From Halorubrum amylolyticum (lineage in GTDB: Archaea; Halobacteriota; Halobacteria; Halobacteriales; Haloferacaceae): DNA of 64,000 nt. Location: contig NZ_SDJP01000016.1 of the NCBI RefSeq assembly GCF_004114995.1, positions 1-64,000 of the forward strand, read 5' to 3'. The notes beneath the pieces are model-generated. The model ran no database searches. It saw only the letters and a program-made list of their open reading frames with translations, and had not been told where the DNA came from. The position numbers and the translations under genes are program-made. Of the stretch, positions 1-8,692 are shown piece by piece (position 1 is the first letter of the stretch; each line of letters starts with the position of its first letter).

Positions 1-175
1 TCCATACGAAGAACTTCGTCGAGTCGTCAGCAATAATGAGGTTATCTCACGGGCTCACGCTGTGCCGGCTGTCGAGACCTCGGGGTAAACACATACTATT
101 AAAATACCTCTTCGGGACCGCGTCATCGGTTTCGGGATCGCCTCGAATCCGGAACGTGATGCCGCTACCGCCGCG
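1..175. other. Intergenic left edge, no gene seen
   Basis: This is the region downstream of guaB. It holds an AT-rich patch around 90-107 that could be a promoter or a terminator. I see no open frame with haloarchaeal codon use on either strand. Confidence 0.4.
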
Positions 176-1663
176 TTACTCGTTCGGGCTGTAGTTGGGC
201 GCCTCGTCGGTGATCATCACGTCGTGGGGATGGCCCTCCGTCTGTCCGGCGCTGGAGACGCGAACGAACTCCGCGCGCTCGTGGAGTCCCGGGATCGTCT
301 CGGCACCGACGTACCCCATGCCGGAGCACATGCCGCCGGTGAGCTGGTGGAGCTCGGAGGCGAGGCTCCCCTTGTACGGGGTCGCGGCCTCGACGCCCTC
401 CGGGACGAACTCCTCGTCTTCGCTTTCCTCCTTGAGGTAGCGGTCGCCGCCGCCTGACTTCATCGCGCCGACGGAGCCCATCCCGCGGTATTGCTTGTAC
501 TTCTTCCCCTGCATCGTGATGACGCGCCCCGGCGCCTCGTCGGTGCCGGCGAAGTACGAGCCGAGCATGACCGCGTTCGCGCCCGCGGCGAGCGCCTTGA
601 TCGCGTCGCCGGAGTACCGAATTCCGCCGTCGGCGATCACCGGCACGCCGTGTTCGGCGGCCACGTCGGCCACCTGCGAGACGGCGGTCATCTGGGGCAT
701 CCCCGCGCCGCTCACCACGCGGGTGGTGCAGATCGACCCCGGACCGATGCCGACCTTCAGCCCGTCAGCGAAGTCGACGGCGGCCTCGGCGGCCTCGCGC
801 GTCCCGACGTTGCCGACGACCACGTCGGCGTCGACGGTCTCTTTGATCGCCCGCGCCGAGTCGAGCACGTTGAGGTTGTGGGCGTGCGCGCAGTCGATGA
901 AGATCACGTCGACGCCGGCCTCGTCGGCCGCGACGGCGCGCTCCTCCTCGAAGGGGCCGACCGCGACCCCGGCGAGCAGGCGCCCGCCCTCGTCGCGGGC
1001 GGCCTCCTCGTGCTCGCGGCGCTGGAGGATACCCTGCATCGTGACGAGCCCGACCAGCCCGTCGTCGTCGTCGACGATCGGGACGCGCTCGATCTTGTGG
1101 TCGTACATCAGCTCCAGCGCCTCGCGGGCGTCGACGTCCTCGGGTGCCGTGATCACCTCGTCGGTCATCGCCTCGCTGACGGCGTCGTCCTCGCCGACTT
1201 CAAGGTACGGGCGGATGTCGGTGCCAGAGATGATCCCCAAGACCGCGTCGTCCTCGTCGACGACCGGGGCGCCGGAGACGCCCTCGCGCTCCATCAGCGC
1301 GTCGGCCTCGCGGACCGTGTCGTCGGGCGAGACGGTCACGACGTTCTCGCGGCGGATGACGAGCTCGTGCGCGCGCTTGACCCGCTCGACCTCCGCGGCC
1401 GTCTCCTCGACGGTCATGTTGCGGTGGAGGACGCCGAGCCCGCCCTCGCGGGCCATCGCGATCGCGAGATCGCTCTCGGTCACCGTGTCCATCGCCGCCG
1501 AGAGGACCGGCACGGTGAGCTCGACGTTCTTCGAGACGCGAGCGGAGAGGTCCGCGTCGTCGGGCTCGACGCGGCTCTCCTTGGGCCTTAAGAGCACGTC
1601 GTCGAACGTCAACGCTTCCGGGACGTCGAGTTTCGCCGAGAATCGGCCGGAGTCTGTCGCCAT
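176..1663 (-). CDS. guaB: Inosine-5'-monophosphate dehydrogenase with CBS pair
   Basis: Oxidises IMP to XMP with NAD, the committed step of guanine nucleotide synthesis, in the cytoplasm. The protein is 495 residues, normal for GuaB. The N-terminus carries the [10 protein letters not shown] signature, followed by SAAMDTVTE. Two CBS domains lie at about residues 100-220 inside the TIM barrel. The catalytic loop GPGSICTTR contains the nucleophilic Cys, and the flap motif [10 protein letters not shown] is present. I chose the ATG at 1661-1663 because it gives the usual GuaB N-terminus and lies 25 bases from a TATA-like box, so a leaderless mRNA is likely. An upstream in-frame ATG would add 22 residues with no family similarity. 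A CBS-less paralogue lies at 26067-27176. Confidence 0.97.
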   Translation of the reverse strand: MATDSGRFSAKLDVPEALTFDDVLLRPKESRVEPDDADLSARVSKNVELTVPVLSAAMDTVTESDLAIAMAREGGLGVLHRNMTVEETAAEVERVKRAHELVIRRENVVTVSPDDTVREADALMEREGVSGAPVVDEDDAVLGIISGTDIRPYLEVGEDDAVSEAMTDEVITAPEDVDAREALELMYDHKIERVPIVDDDDGLVGLVTMQGILQRREHEEAARDEGGRLLAGVAVGPFEEERAVAADEAGVDVIFIDCAHAHNLNVLDSARAIKETVDADVVVGNVGTREAAEAAVDFADGLKVGIGPGSICTTRVVSGAGMPQMTAVSQVADVAAEHGVPVIADGGIRYSGDAIKALAAGANAVMLGSYFAGTDEAPGRVITMQGKKYKQYRGMGSVGAMKSGGGDRYLKEESEDEEFVPEGVEAATPYKGSLASELHQLTGGMCSGMGYVGAETIPGLHERAEFVRVSSAGQTEGHPHDVMITDEAPNYSPNE

Positions 1664-1683
1664 ATAAACCGTCGTGAACGGCC

Positions 1684-1692
1684 GATAAAAAA
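1684..1692 (-). promoter_or_regulatory. TATA-like box of guaB
   Basis: On the minus strand this reads TTTTTTATC, centred about 25 bases upstream of the chosen guaB ATG. That spacing is typical of leaderless haloarchaeal transcripts. Confidence 0.5.
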
Positions 1693-1911
1693 CGTTGCGA
1701 GTCAGCACGGACGTGTACGTCGTTGTCATCCAGATTCACGTAATATGCAATTTTGTGGATCAATATCTCGTCTGATCGTGTTGTGCGTCGAGACGACAGC
1801 GTTCGAAGTTGCCATCGATTCAGTACGATCCCGTCGCCATCGACGGGTGGCTACCCATCCGGCAGAAAAACCGATCGTTCATCCGAATAGTGTCCCGTAT
1901 AACTCGGTACA

Positions 1912-2022
1912 CTACACGTCCGTAATCCGTTCGCTTAGCGCCGAAACGATCGTACACAGATCGGTCACCGAGTCCGACTCGTCTCCGAGGAATCGATAGC
2001 TGTATCGCGGTTCCGTCGTCAT
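1912..2022 (-). CDS. Possible 36-residue small protein
   Basis: This short minus-strand frame begins MTTEPRYSYRFLGDESDS and ends SALSERITDV. The ATG lies 14 bases downstream of a TATA-like stretch (about 2036-2044), closer than a leaderless start would normally be. The acidic composition fits a haloarchaeal small protein, but I do not recognise a family. The rest of the 1664-2326 gap holds another TATA-like stretch near 2089-2113 and a plus-strand frame of 68 codons (2120-2326) that abuts the next gene. I do not consider that second frame proven. Confidence 0.3.
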   Translation of the reverse strand: MTTEPRYSYRFLGDESDSVTDLCTIVSALSERITDV

Positions 2023-2326
2023 ATCTATGACATACTTATAAATAGCGTGTACCGATCTCTCGTTCCGTGCGGTCATGTCTCACACAACCTTTAACGCAAC
2101 CGAAATAGATATATGAAGTATGGACTCCGACAGTCCCGTGAACGCGCGCATCGCCGGCCAGCCGATTCTCAACCTCGGCGCCCGCTTTACAGCCGGCAAT
2201 CCGCGCAAACGCTTTACATGGGCTCGTCGGGCCGCTCTCGGATTCGACTCCGTACGCCGGGCCCTCGGCTATCGTGGGTCGTCCGCTTCCTACCGTGTAC
2301 CCGTCGGTCAGGGGCATCGTCCCTGA

Positions 2327-3376
2327 ATGAGCGTCTCACGTCACCCGATCGCCCTCCGGCTGGAGCAGCAGGTCGGGAGCGCGACGAAGCTGCTCGCGAC
2401 CGTGATGGTGCTGCCGCTCGTCGATGGGATCTTCCCCGCCTTAGTCGTCGCCGGCGTCCTGACGACCGCGACGGGCGTGATCGAGACGGGCATCCTCATC
2501 TTCGGCGGCTCCGCGACCGCCGCGGTGATCCTCGCGGAGATGGACGGCAGCCGCCGACAGATGGTCGGGTCCGTGCTACTGATCGGCGCCGTCGTCGTCC
2601 CGCTCGCCGCGGTCGAGGCCGCCCTCGCGCCGATGCTTCAGGAACTCCTCGACCTGCTCGTCTTCGAGCGTTTCGCCGGGCTGGTGATCCTCACGATCGC
2701 CGCTAAGACCGCGAGTTCGGAGATCGGCGAGTACCTGCCGAGTCCCGGCGTCATCATCTCGCTCGGTCTCGTCGCGAGCTTCGACCCGTCGGGGTTCGCC
2801 CTCGAGACGTCGACCGAGTACGTGGTCAACGGCACCGCGGCCGCCGCCGTCGGCGTCGCGTTCGCGCTGGCGATCGCGCTGCTGTCGCCGCACCTCCGCG
2901 GGCGCGTGGACATCGATCGGTTCCGGTTCGGCTCGGCTGTCGCGCTAGGCGTGCTCGCGCTACCGATCCTGCTCGGTCCCTTCGACCTCATGCAGACCGA
3001 GGCGCCCATCGCGCTGGCGGTACTCGGCGTGACGACCCTGTTCGCGTACGACCCGAACGCCGGGCCGGCCGGCGATGCCGCGGGCGACAGCGCCGGCGAC
3101 GACCCCGACGGCGGCGCCGCTTCCGCCTCCGACGGCGCGGACGAAGCGGACGGGGAGACCGTGGCCGACGACGGTGCGGGCGGCGATGGTGGTGCGGACG
3201 GCGACGGGGATTCGGAGCCGAGCGAACCGCCGCTCGACGCGCCGACCGCGCCCGGTCCCATCGTCGACGACGACGTGGCGGTGATCGCCAACGGCGGCGA
3301 TCCCTCGACCGCGAGCGACGACGGGGACGGCACGGACCCCTTCGCGGACGACGACTCCCGAGCGCCCTGGCTGTAG
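2327..3376 (+). CDS. DUF5794-type integral membrane protein with acidic tail
   Basis: This is a haloarchaeal membrane protein of 349 residues and unknown function. About residues 15-240 contain six to eight hydrophobic segments, starting with the segment around VLPLVDGIFPALVVAGVL. The last 100 residues are a low-complexity tail rich in Asp, Gly and Ala, a common cytosolic tail type in halophiles. The ATG follows directly on the stop of an uncertain 68-codon frame. It resembles proteins annotated as DUF5794 in Haloferax and Halorubrum. The neighbouring DUF5795 gene is in the same direction 91 bases on. Confidence 0.85.
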   Translation: MSVSRHPIALRLEQQVGSATKLLATVMVLPLVDGIFPALVVAGVLTTATGVIETGILIFGGSATAAVILAEMDGSRRQMVGSVLLIGAVVVPLAAVEAALAPMLQELLDLLVFERFAGLVILTIAAKTASSEIGEYLPSPGVIISLGLVASFDPSGFALETSTEYVVNGTAAAAVGVAFALAIALLSPHLRGRVDIDRFRFGSAVALGVLALPILLGPFDLMQTEAPIALAVLGVTTLFAYDPNAGPAGDAAGDSAGDDPDGGAASASDGADEADGETVADDGAGGDGGADGDGDSEPSEPPLDAPTAPGPIVDDDVAVIANGGDPSTASDDGDGTDPFADDDSRAPWL

Positions 3377-3467
3377 CCCCGGGCGGGTTCGGGAGACGGG
3401 GACGACGCGACGCCTTCCCCGCCCCGCGTGTCGCCGGGGTTTAGGTGCTCGGCGGTGAACGGCGGGT

Positions 3468-3695
3468 ATGTCCAATCGCGTCGTGCAGGGGCGGATGGTG
3501 ACGCCCGAGACGCTCGCGGAGCTGGTCGAGGGCGAGTCGGTCCTCGAAGCCGAATCGATCGCGGACGCCGACCGCGACTGTCCGGAGTGCAGCGGCGGCG
3601 TCATCACCGTCGGTTACATGCCGAGCGTCACCGAGTTCGTCACCGGCTACAAGTGCCAGGAGTGCGACTGGAGCGACGACGACCGAGAGGAGTGA
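3468..3695 (+). CDS. DUF5795-type zinc-ribbon protein
   Basis: A 75-residue haloarchaeal protein of unknown function. Two Cys pairs, CPEC near residue 38 and CQEC near residue 64, form a probable zinc ribbon. The middle TVGYMPSVTEFVTGYKCQEC is typical of the family annotated DUF5795. The ATG at 3468 is the only plausible start. It is probably a small nucleic-acid-binding or protein-binding zinc protein, but there is no direct evidence for its role. Confidence 0.85.
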   Translation: MSNRVVQGRMVTPETLAELVEGESVLEAESIADADRDCPECSGGVITVGYMPSVTEFVTGYKCQECDWSDDDREE

Positions 3696-3817
3696 CACGC
3701 GGCGTTGGCGTCCCCGATCCATCCCTCTCCGCTTCGCTCGGCCGTCCCGTCGCCCGATCGCTCGCGATCGAAACCCCTTTATCCGCGTTTCGGCAACCAA
3801 CTGATGCGAGATCACGC

Positions 3818-3992
3818 GGGGCTGTGGCCAAGCCAGGCATGGCGACTGACTCCAGAGGCTTGCGCCCGGGACGACACTCCAGACTGATATACCGAGCGGC
3901 CGACTGATCATCGGTCGCGTTGACGACCCTCTGGAGTTCCGAGGCGCACCGGAGATATCAGTCGATCGGGGGTTCAAATCCCTCCGGCCCCA
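3818..3992 (+). tRNA. tRNA-Trp(CCA) with intron
   Basis: The acceptor arm pairs 3818-3824 with 3985-3991, with discriminator A at 3992. The D-stem is GCCA/TGGC. The anticodon stem is ACTGA (3845-3849) with TCAGT (3958-3962), with CCA at 3852-3854. The T-arm is 3968-3984 with loop TTCAAAT. The anticodon loop is interrupted after position 37 by an intron of about 101 bases. No CCA end is encoded. The layout matches the well-known intron-containing tRNA-Trp of Haloferax volcanii. Confidence 0.95.
3856..3956 (+). ncRNA. tRNA-Trp intron, probable box C/D guide RNA
   Basis: In haloarchaea the tRNA-Trp intron is known to act as a box C/D guide that directs 2'-O-methylation of C34 and U39 of its own pre-tRNA. 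Here CTGA boxes occur at 3884-3887 and 3904-3907, and a C-box-like TGACGA occurs at 3921-3926. CTCCAGA upstream of the first box repeats the anticodon-loop sequence. The exact splice positions come from tRNA folding and could be off by a base or two. Confidence 0.75.
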
Positions 3993-4119
3993 TACCGAAT
4001 TTAAATCTTTGTGAACCTGAAGTAAACGCAGAGCCGAAGGTCCCCGAATTCCGCGGACCGTAGGGTGTCGAGTCCGACCAGCGGTGCGCCGCGCTCGATG
4101 AAGGGACACACCGTCCGGT

Positions 4120-4773
4120 TCACACCGCTTCCGCGGTGAACAGCGAGTCGTCGCTGAGGACGATCTGCACGCGGCGGTGCCACGCGTCGGCGAAGGCCGC
4201 CCGCTGCTGGTCGCTCGCCGACCCGTCGAGAATCCCCTGGAGATTCCCGATCGCGGGTCCACCGCCGGGAACGTCGCCGACGTGGTAGGTCACTTCGACG
4301 GTCTCGTCCGTGTCGGTTCGCCGGAACCGGAACGTCGGAGCCGGCGTGTCCGGGTCGAACGCGTTGAAGCGCAGGAGATCGCGGCGGTCGCCGTAGCCGC
4401 CGGCGAGCCCGCCGAATCCGTCGTCTTCGGTCGCGCCAGTCACGTACGAGACGATGCGGCTCATCACGCCGTACGTCGCGTCGCCTCGTGGGCCGGCCGC
4501 CTGTACCTCGATCTCGCTTCGGACCGGATACCGGTCGGGATACAGCGCGTCGAGTCCGAGCTGGGTAATCCGGTAGGCGCCCGAGGCGGTCGGACAGGAG
4601 TGCCCGGCCGCCTTCACCGCGTCCGCGTAGGTGATGACGAACGGGTCGTCCGGTTCGAGGACGCCGAGAGCCTCCGCAACGGGGTCGCGAATTTCGATCG
4701 GATCGACGTCGTAGTCTACCTGCCAGTTGGTTCTAGTCTGGGTCACGTCAGTCGCAGTCGAATTCGATGTCAT
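4120..4773 (-). CDS. FmdE-like metal-binding protein in metal ATPase operon
   Basis: A 217-residue soluble protein with the FmdE signature AGHSCPTASGAY around residues 55-66, where a His and a Cys probably bind metal. FmdE domains were named from the formylmethanofuran dehydrogenase operon but occur widely outside methanogens with no settled function. No formylmethanofuran dehydrogenase gene is nearby. The gene is the third of a minus-strand unit (HMA protein, P1B ATPase, this gene) and starts 25 bases after the ATPase stop. A role in metal binding or sensing linked to the ATPase is inference. The ATG at 4771-4773 is the only good start. Confidence 0.75.
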   Translation of the reverse strand: MTSNSTATDVTQTRTNWQVDYDVDPIEIRDPVAEALGVLEPDDPFVITYADAVKAAGHSCPTASGAYRITQLGLDALYPDRYPVRSEIEVQAAGPRGDATYGVMSRIVSYVTGATEDDGFGGLAGGYGDRRDLLRFNAFDPDTPAPTFRFRRTDTDETVEVTYHVGDVPGGGPAIGNLQGILDGSASDQQRAAFADAWHRRVQIVLSDDSLFTAEAV

Positions 4774-4798
4774 GAGTGGTGGTGATCGTGTCTAGTGG

Positions 4799-6763
4799 TC
4801 AGTAGCGGAGCAGTCGCATCCCGTTGAGGATGACCGCGAGGACGCTGGCCTCGTGGACGAGCATCCCCGCGGCGAGGGTGACGTAGCTGGTGAGCACGCC
4901 CGCGAGGAGGACGGTCACGGTCAGCACCGCGAGCCCGACGTTCTCGAGGACGTTCCGGCGCGTCGCCTTGCTCAGCGTGACCGCGTACGGGATGCGTTCG
5001 AGATCGTCGGCCATCAGCGCCATGTCCGCCGTCTCGATGGCGGTGTCCGTTCCGGCAGCCCCCATCGCGATACCGACGTCGGCGGTCGCCAGCGACGGCG
5101 CGTCGTTGATGCCGTCGCCGACCATCGCGACGACGTGGCCGTCGGCCTGGTAGGCGTCGATGACGGTCTGCTTGTCTTCGGGGAGCAGTTCGGCGCGATA
5201 CTCGTCGATGCCGACCTCCTCGGCAACGGCAGCGGCCGTCCGCTCGTTGTCGCCGGTGAGCATCACCGTCTCGATGCCGGCGTCCCGGAGCGCCGCGACG
5301 ACGCCAGGGGCGGACTTTCGGAGTTCGTCCCGCATCGCGATTGCGCCGATGATGTCCCCATCCCGGATGACGTGGACAACCGTTTCGCCGCGCTCCTCAC
5401 GCTCGTGGACGTAGTCGGCGACCCGACTGGGGATGTCGATGCCGCGGTCGTCCAGCAGTGCGCGATTCCCGACGACAACTTCGTGGCCGTCGGCGTGGGC
5501 AATGACGCCCTTGCCGGCGACCACGTCGAAGTCATCCGGGTCGGGGACCGACCGGCTTCCGGCATCCGTATCGTTTGCGTTCGTGACTGTCGCCCCACCG
5601 TCCGTCGCAGCCGTCGGTTGCTCGCGGGCCGCGTCGACGATGGCGTCGGCGAGGTGGTGTTCGCTCTTCTTCTCGGCGGTCGCCGCGAGCGCGAGCACTT
5701 CGTCGTCGGCGACGCCGAACCCCTCGACGTCGGCGACTGTGGTCTCGCCCTTCGTGAGGGTGCCGGTCTTATCGAAGGCAACGAGGTCAATCTTGCCGGC
5801 GCGTTCGAGGTGCTCGCCGCCCTTCATCAGCACGCCCGACCGGGCGGCGTTCCCGATGGCGGAGACGATGCTGACCGGTGGCCCGATGACGAGCGCCCCG
5901 GGACAGCCGATGACCAGCAGCGTCAGCGACAGGATCGCGTTCTGCGTGACTGCATACGCGCCGATAGCGAGGACGATGACGGCCGGCGTGTAGTACTTCG
6001 CGAACCGGTCGATGAGGCTCTCCGTCGGCGACTGTGCCTCCTGGGCCTCCTCGACGCGACGGATAATGCGTTCGAGCGTCGTGTCCGTGCCCGCACCGGT
6101 CGTCCGAACTTCTAGCGCGCCCTCCTGATTGACCGTCCCGGCGTAGACCTCGTCGCCGTCGGCCTTGTGGACGGGCGCGCTCTCGCCGGTGACTGGCGCC
6201 TGATTGACGGCGCTCACGGGTTCCCCGTTCGCTCGAGGGGTCTCTGACCCCTCGCTGCTTTCGCCGTCGACGACGGTTCCATCGACCGGAATCTTTCCAC
6301 CTGGCTTCACGACAACGACTTCGCCCTCCTCGATGTCGCGGGCAGGTACCTCCTGAAGTTCCCCGTCGCGACGGACAGTCGCCGTGTCGGGCGTCATCTC
6401 CAGCAGTTCCTGAAGGGCCGTCCGGGTCTTCCGCATGGTCCGCCCCTCGAGGTAGCTACCGAGACTAAACAGGAAGACCACCGCAGCGGCCTCCCAGTAC
6501 TCGCCGATGACGATGGCACCGATGGCGGCCAGCGTCACCAGCGTCTTGATGCCGAGCGTCCGGTTGGTAACCTCGTGGTAGGCGGTCTTGGCGATGTCGT
6601 AGCCACCCACGATCGTCGCGAGGACGAGGATGGCGGCGCTTGCCATCTCGAAACTCGTGAGGTAGCCCAGGCTCCAGCCGCCGCCGTAGAGGAGGCCGCT
6701 CGTCGCGGTGACGATGGCCTTCCGGTGTTTCCGGTAGTACTGCGTGATCGATTGTTTGTTCAT
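4799..6763 (-). CDS. Heavy-metal P1B-type ATPase with CPG motif
   Basis: Pumps a transition metal ion across the cell membrane using ATP. The 654 residues begin directly in the membrane region and lack an N-terminal metal-binding domain, which is encoded separately just upstream. Visible motifs are TGES at residues 192-195, the membrane ion site CPG at 287-289 (not the usual CPC, CPH or SPC), the phosphorylation site DKTGT at 331-335, and GDGINDAPS near residue 585. A short insert precedes TGES (around residues 170-183). I chose the start MNKQSI at 6761-6763; longer in-frame starts read through the HMA gene. The metal cannot be fixed from sequence; Zn, Cd or Cu are possible. Confidence 0.93.
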   Translation of the reverse strand: MNKQSITQYYRKHRKAIVTATSGLLYGGGWSLGYLTSFEMASAAILVLATIVGGYDIAKTAYHEVTNRTLGIKTLVTLAAIGAIVIGEYWEAAAVVFLFSLGSYLEGRTMRKTRTALQELLEMTPDTATVRRDGELQEVPARDIEEGEVVVVKPGGKIPVDGTVVDGESSEGSETPRANGEPVSAVNQAPVTGESAPVHKADGDEVYAGTVNQEGALEVRTTGAGTDTTLERIIRRVEEAQEAQSPTESLIDRFAKYYTPAVIVLAIGAYAVTQNAILSLTLLVIGCPGALVIGPPVSIVSAIGNAARSGVLMKGGEHLERAGKIDLVAFDKTGTLTKGETTVADVEGFGVADDEVLALAATAEKKSEHHLADAIVDAAREQPTAATDGGATVTNANDTDAGSRSVPDPDDFDVVAGKGVIAHADGHEVVVGNRALLDDRGIDIPSRVADYVHEREERGETVVHVIRDGDIIGAIAMRDELRKSAPGVVAALRDAGIETVMLTGDNERTAAAVAEEVGIDEYRAELLPEDKQTVIDAYQADGHVVAMVGDGINDAPSLATADVGIAMGAAGTDTAIETADMALMADDLERIPYAVTLSKATRRNVLENVGLAVLTVTVLLAGVLTSYVTLAAGMLVHEASVLAVILNGMRLLRY

Positions 6764-6767
6764 AGTG

Positions 6768-6983
6768 TTAGGCGGGCTGGGCCGTGTAGCCCTGGTTTTC
6801 GATGGTCTGTTCGAAGGCGTCGGGGTCAGCGACGCTGTCGTCGTACTCGATCTCGACGCGACCAGTCGCGTAGTGGACCTCGACGTGCTGGACGCCGTCG
6901 ACGTTCGCGAGGGCACGTTCGACGGTACTCGCACAGGTCGGGCAGTCGAAGTCGAGGACGCGGAACTGGGTTGTGTCGCTCAT
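6768..6983 (-). CDS. Stand-alone HMA heavy-metal-binding protein
   Basis: A 71-residue HMA (ferredoxin-fold) protein whose metal loop is DCPTCAS near residues 13-19. It presumably delivers the metal to, or regulates, the P1B ATPase that starts 4 bases after its stop and lacks such a domain. Most P1B ATPases carry this domain fused at the N-terminus, so this is a split arrangement. The promoter lies in the AT-rich divergent region shared with the regulator at 7181. Confidence 0.92.
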   Translation of the reverse strand: MSDTTQFRVLDFDCPTCASTVERALANVDGVQHVEVHYATGRVEIEYDDSVADPDAFEQTIENQGYTAQPA

Positions 6984-7007
6984 TACAGTTTGAGGGAGTG
7001 CCCGTGC

Positions 7008-7018
7008 CCCAATAAGTA
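7008..7018 (-). promoter_or_regulatory. TATA-like element for the HMA-ATPase-FmdE operon
   Basis: On the minus strand this reads AATACTTATTG, 25-35 bases upstream of the HMA ATG. It sits in an AT-rich stretch (7008-7060) that stands out from the GC-rich surroundings. It is a plausible operator area for the divergent winged-helix regulator. Confidence 0.4.
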
Positions 7019-7180
7019 TTTTTTAAATGATATGTTTGAATTTTGGTATGGGTCGTTGGAACAGTCAAACGGGTCGTCTAGAGCTTTCGGTATCACGGAC
7101 CCAACCGGTGAGTAATCAACGAGAGAACTGCGCACCAGCGTCCCGCTACCTTTTCCCGCGTGCTCGTGCGTAGTTCTCGT

Positions 7181-7702
7181 ATGAGTAGTCCGGACAGCGA
7201 CCACCGTCTCGACGACATCGCGGTGCGAGACACTCGGGTTTCGGACGCGATCGACGAGCCGATGCGAGCGATGATCCTCGACATTTTGGCCGACGAGGCC
7301 TTGACTGCGAGCGAGGTCCACGAACGCCTCGGCGACCGCGGCGTCGACCGGACGGAGAACACGGTGCGCCACCACATCAACGAGCTTCGGGACGCCGGCC
7401 TCGTCGACGTCGTCCGCTTTGAGGAGGGCCGCGGCGGGACGACAAAGTACTACCACGCGAACACGATGGTCCTCTCGTACTCGCTGCCGGATTCGGCCGA
7501 CGCCGCCGTCGAGGAGATGGTCGACGCCGTCCAGCCCCAGATCACGGACGCGCTCGCCACGTTCACGGACGAGTACGACGACACGATTGAGGAAATTGTC
7601 GCGGACATGCAGCCCTGTGAACACTGTCTGACCCAGAAGTACGAGACGTACGTCCTCCTGACTGTCCTGCGGCGTGCGTTCGTCCGGTCGTACCGGGACT
7701 GA
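7181..7702 (+). CDS. Winged-helix (ArsR-like) regulator with C-terminal CxxC
   Basis: A 173-residue probable transcription repressor. Residues 20-90 form a winged helix-turn-helix containing NTVRHHINELRDAGLVD, the recognition-helix region typical of ArsR/PadR-like proteins. The C-terminal half is helical and ends with MQPCEHC near residue 146, a likely metal or thiol sensor. It is transcribed away from the HMA-ATPase operon, the classic arrangement for a metal-responsive regulator. The start is the ATG at 7181; an upstream in-frame start would add only seven residues. Regulation of the pump is inference from position. Confidence 0.82.
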   Translation: MSSPDSDHRLDDIAVRDTRVSDAIDEPMRAMILDILADEALTASEVHERLGDRGVDRTENTVRHHINELRDAGLVDVVRFEEGRGGTTKYYHANTMVLSYSLPDSADAAVEEMVDAVQPQITDALATFTDEYDDTIEEIVADMQPCEHCLTQKYETYVLLTVLRRAFVRSYRD

Positions 7703-7861
7703 GCTTCGAACCAACCAGCTCCCGCCCTTTGGCGGTATGTCCGACGGGAAACGGTCGAGTGGAAATCGATTCGACGATTGGACGCCAACCGTTTTCCCCA
7801 CACCGTCCTGACTCCGGTAATGGGACCACTACATCGTGTCCGGCCGCCCGGTAGGAACTCT

Positions 7862-8167
7862 ATGCAATCAGCACAACTCCTCGAATTCGCACAGCTTCTC
7901 GAACAGTACGTCAGCCTCGGCGTCTTCCTGGTTGCTGCCGCGCTCGGCGCGTTCAGTTATCGCGCGTGGCGCCGCGAGCGTGACCCGCGAATGCGAATCG
8001 TTGCAGTCGGGTACGGTATGTTCGGCCTCTACGGGCTCATCGTGTTCCTCGAATACCTCTTGATTCCGTACTTCCCTTACGCAACCCTCGAACTGCTCGA
8101 ACACGCCAGTGCACTACTCATCCTGGGTGGCCTGCTGACGTTCTTCGTCGCCCTCGCCAGAACCTGA
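7862..8167 (+). CDS. Small integral membrane protein paired with HTH regulator
   Basis: A 101-residue protein with three predicted membrane helices (about residues 17-35, 47-67 and 75-95), the first followed by the basic cluster RAWRRERD. I do not recognise a function. It lies 3 bases before the next regulator, so the two are surely co-transcribed. Haloarchaea often pair a small membrane protein of this kind with a winged-helix protein. I use the ATG at 7862; longer in-frame starts add a hydrophilic leader without a membrane role. Confidence 0.7.
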   Translation: MQSAQLLEFAQLLEQYVSLGVFLVAAALGAFSYRAWRRERDPRMRIVAVGYGMFGLYGLIVFLEYLLIPYFPYATLELLEHASALLILGGLLTFFVALART

Positions 8168-8170
8168 GCA

Positions 8171-8692
8171 ATGTCGGAGCCAGACCTGGAGTTAGCGTCC
8201 CGCCGGGCAATCTACCAGTACGTCGCCGACAAGCCGGGCATCCACTTCCGTCGGCTCCTTGATGGCCTCGACTACGCGCAAGGGACGCTCCAGTACCAGC
8301 TCCGGTGGCTCGTCGATGCGGGACTCATCGAGGTGTCCGACGACGGCCAGTACACGCGATACTATCCAGCCGCCGAGTTCGACGAGGCCGACCGGACCGT
8401 AATGAACGCTCTCCGGCGCGAGTACAGCCGTCGAATCCTCGCGCATCTCCTCGCGGACGGGCCGCTCACGACGAGCGAACTGAGCGACCGCCTGGACAAA
8501 GCCCAGTCGACCATCTCGTGGCATCTCTCGAACCTTACTGATGCCGGCCTCGTCACGAAAGAGCGGGATGGCCGGCGCGTCATCTACGAGGTCACCGATG
8601 CGGACCGCGTCACGTATCTCTACACGATACACCGTCAGTCGTTCACGGACCGCGTCGTCGACCGGCTGCTGGACCTCTGGGAGGGTTATTGA
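8171..8692 (+). CDS. Two-domain winged-helix regulator
   Basis: A 173-residue protein with two winged-helix domains in tandem, about residues 8-62 and 78-140. The second contains DKAQSTISWHLSNLTDAGLV, a strong recognition helix. It belongs to the haloarchaeal family of tandem-HTH proteins that pair with small membrane proteins. It follows the membrane protein gene by 3 bases, and its 3' end overlaps the convergent ferric-reductase-like gene by 7 bases. Its targets may include the neighbouring ApbE cluster, but that is only positional inference. Confidence 0.82.
   Translation: MSEPDLELASRRAIYQYVADKPGIHFRRLLDGLDYAQGTLQYQLRWLVDAGLIEVSDDGQYTRYYPAAEFDEADRTVMNALRREYSRRILAHLLADGPLTTSELSDRLDKAQSTISWHLSNLTDAGLVTKERDGRRVIYEVTDADRVTYLYTIHRQSFTDRVVDRLLDLWEGY

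Noticed and set aside
1745..1999. 84-codon plus-strand frame after guaB's promoter
   Set aside because: Basic composition and poor codon use; overlaps a better minus-strand candidate.
2120..2326. 68-codon plus-strand frame before the DUF5794 gene
   Set aside because: It is adjacent to the next start and has a possible TATA, but its composition is basic and no family is recognised. It is more likely leader sequence.
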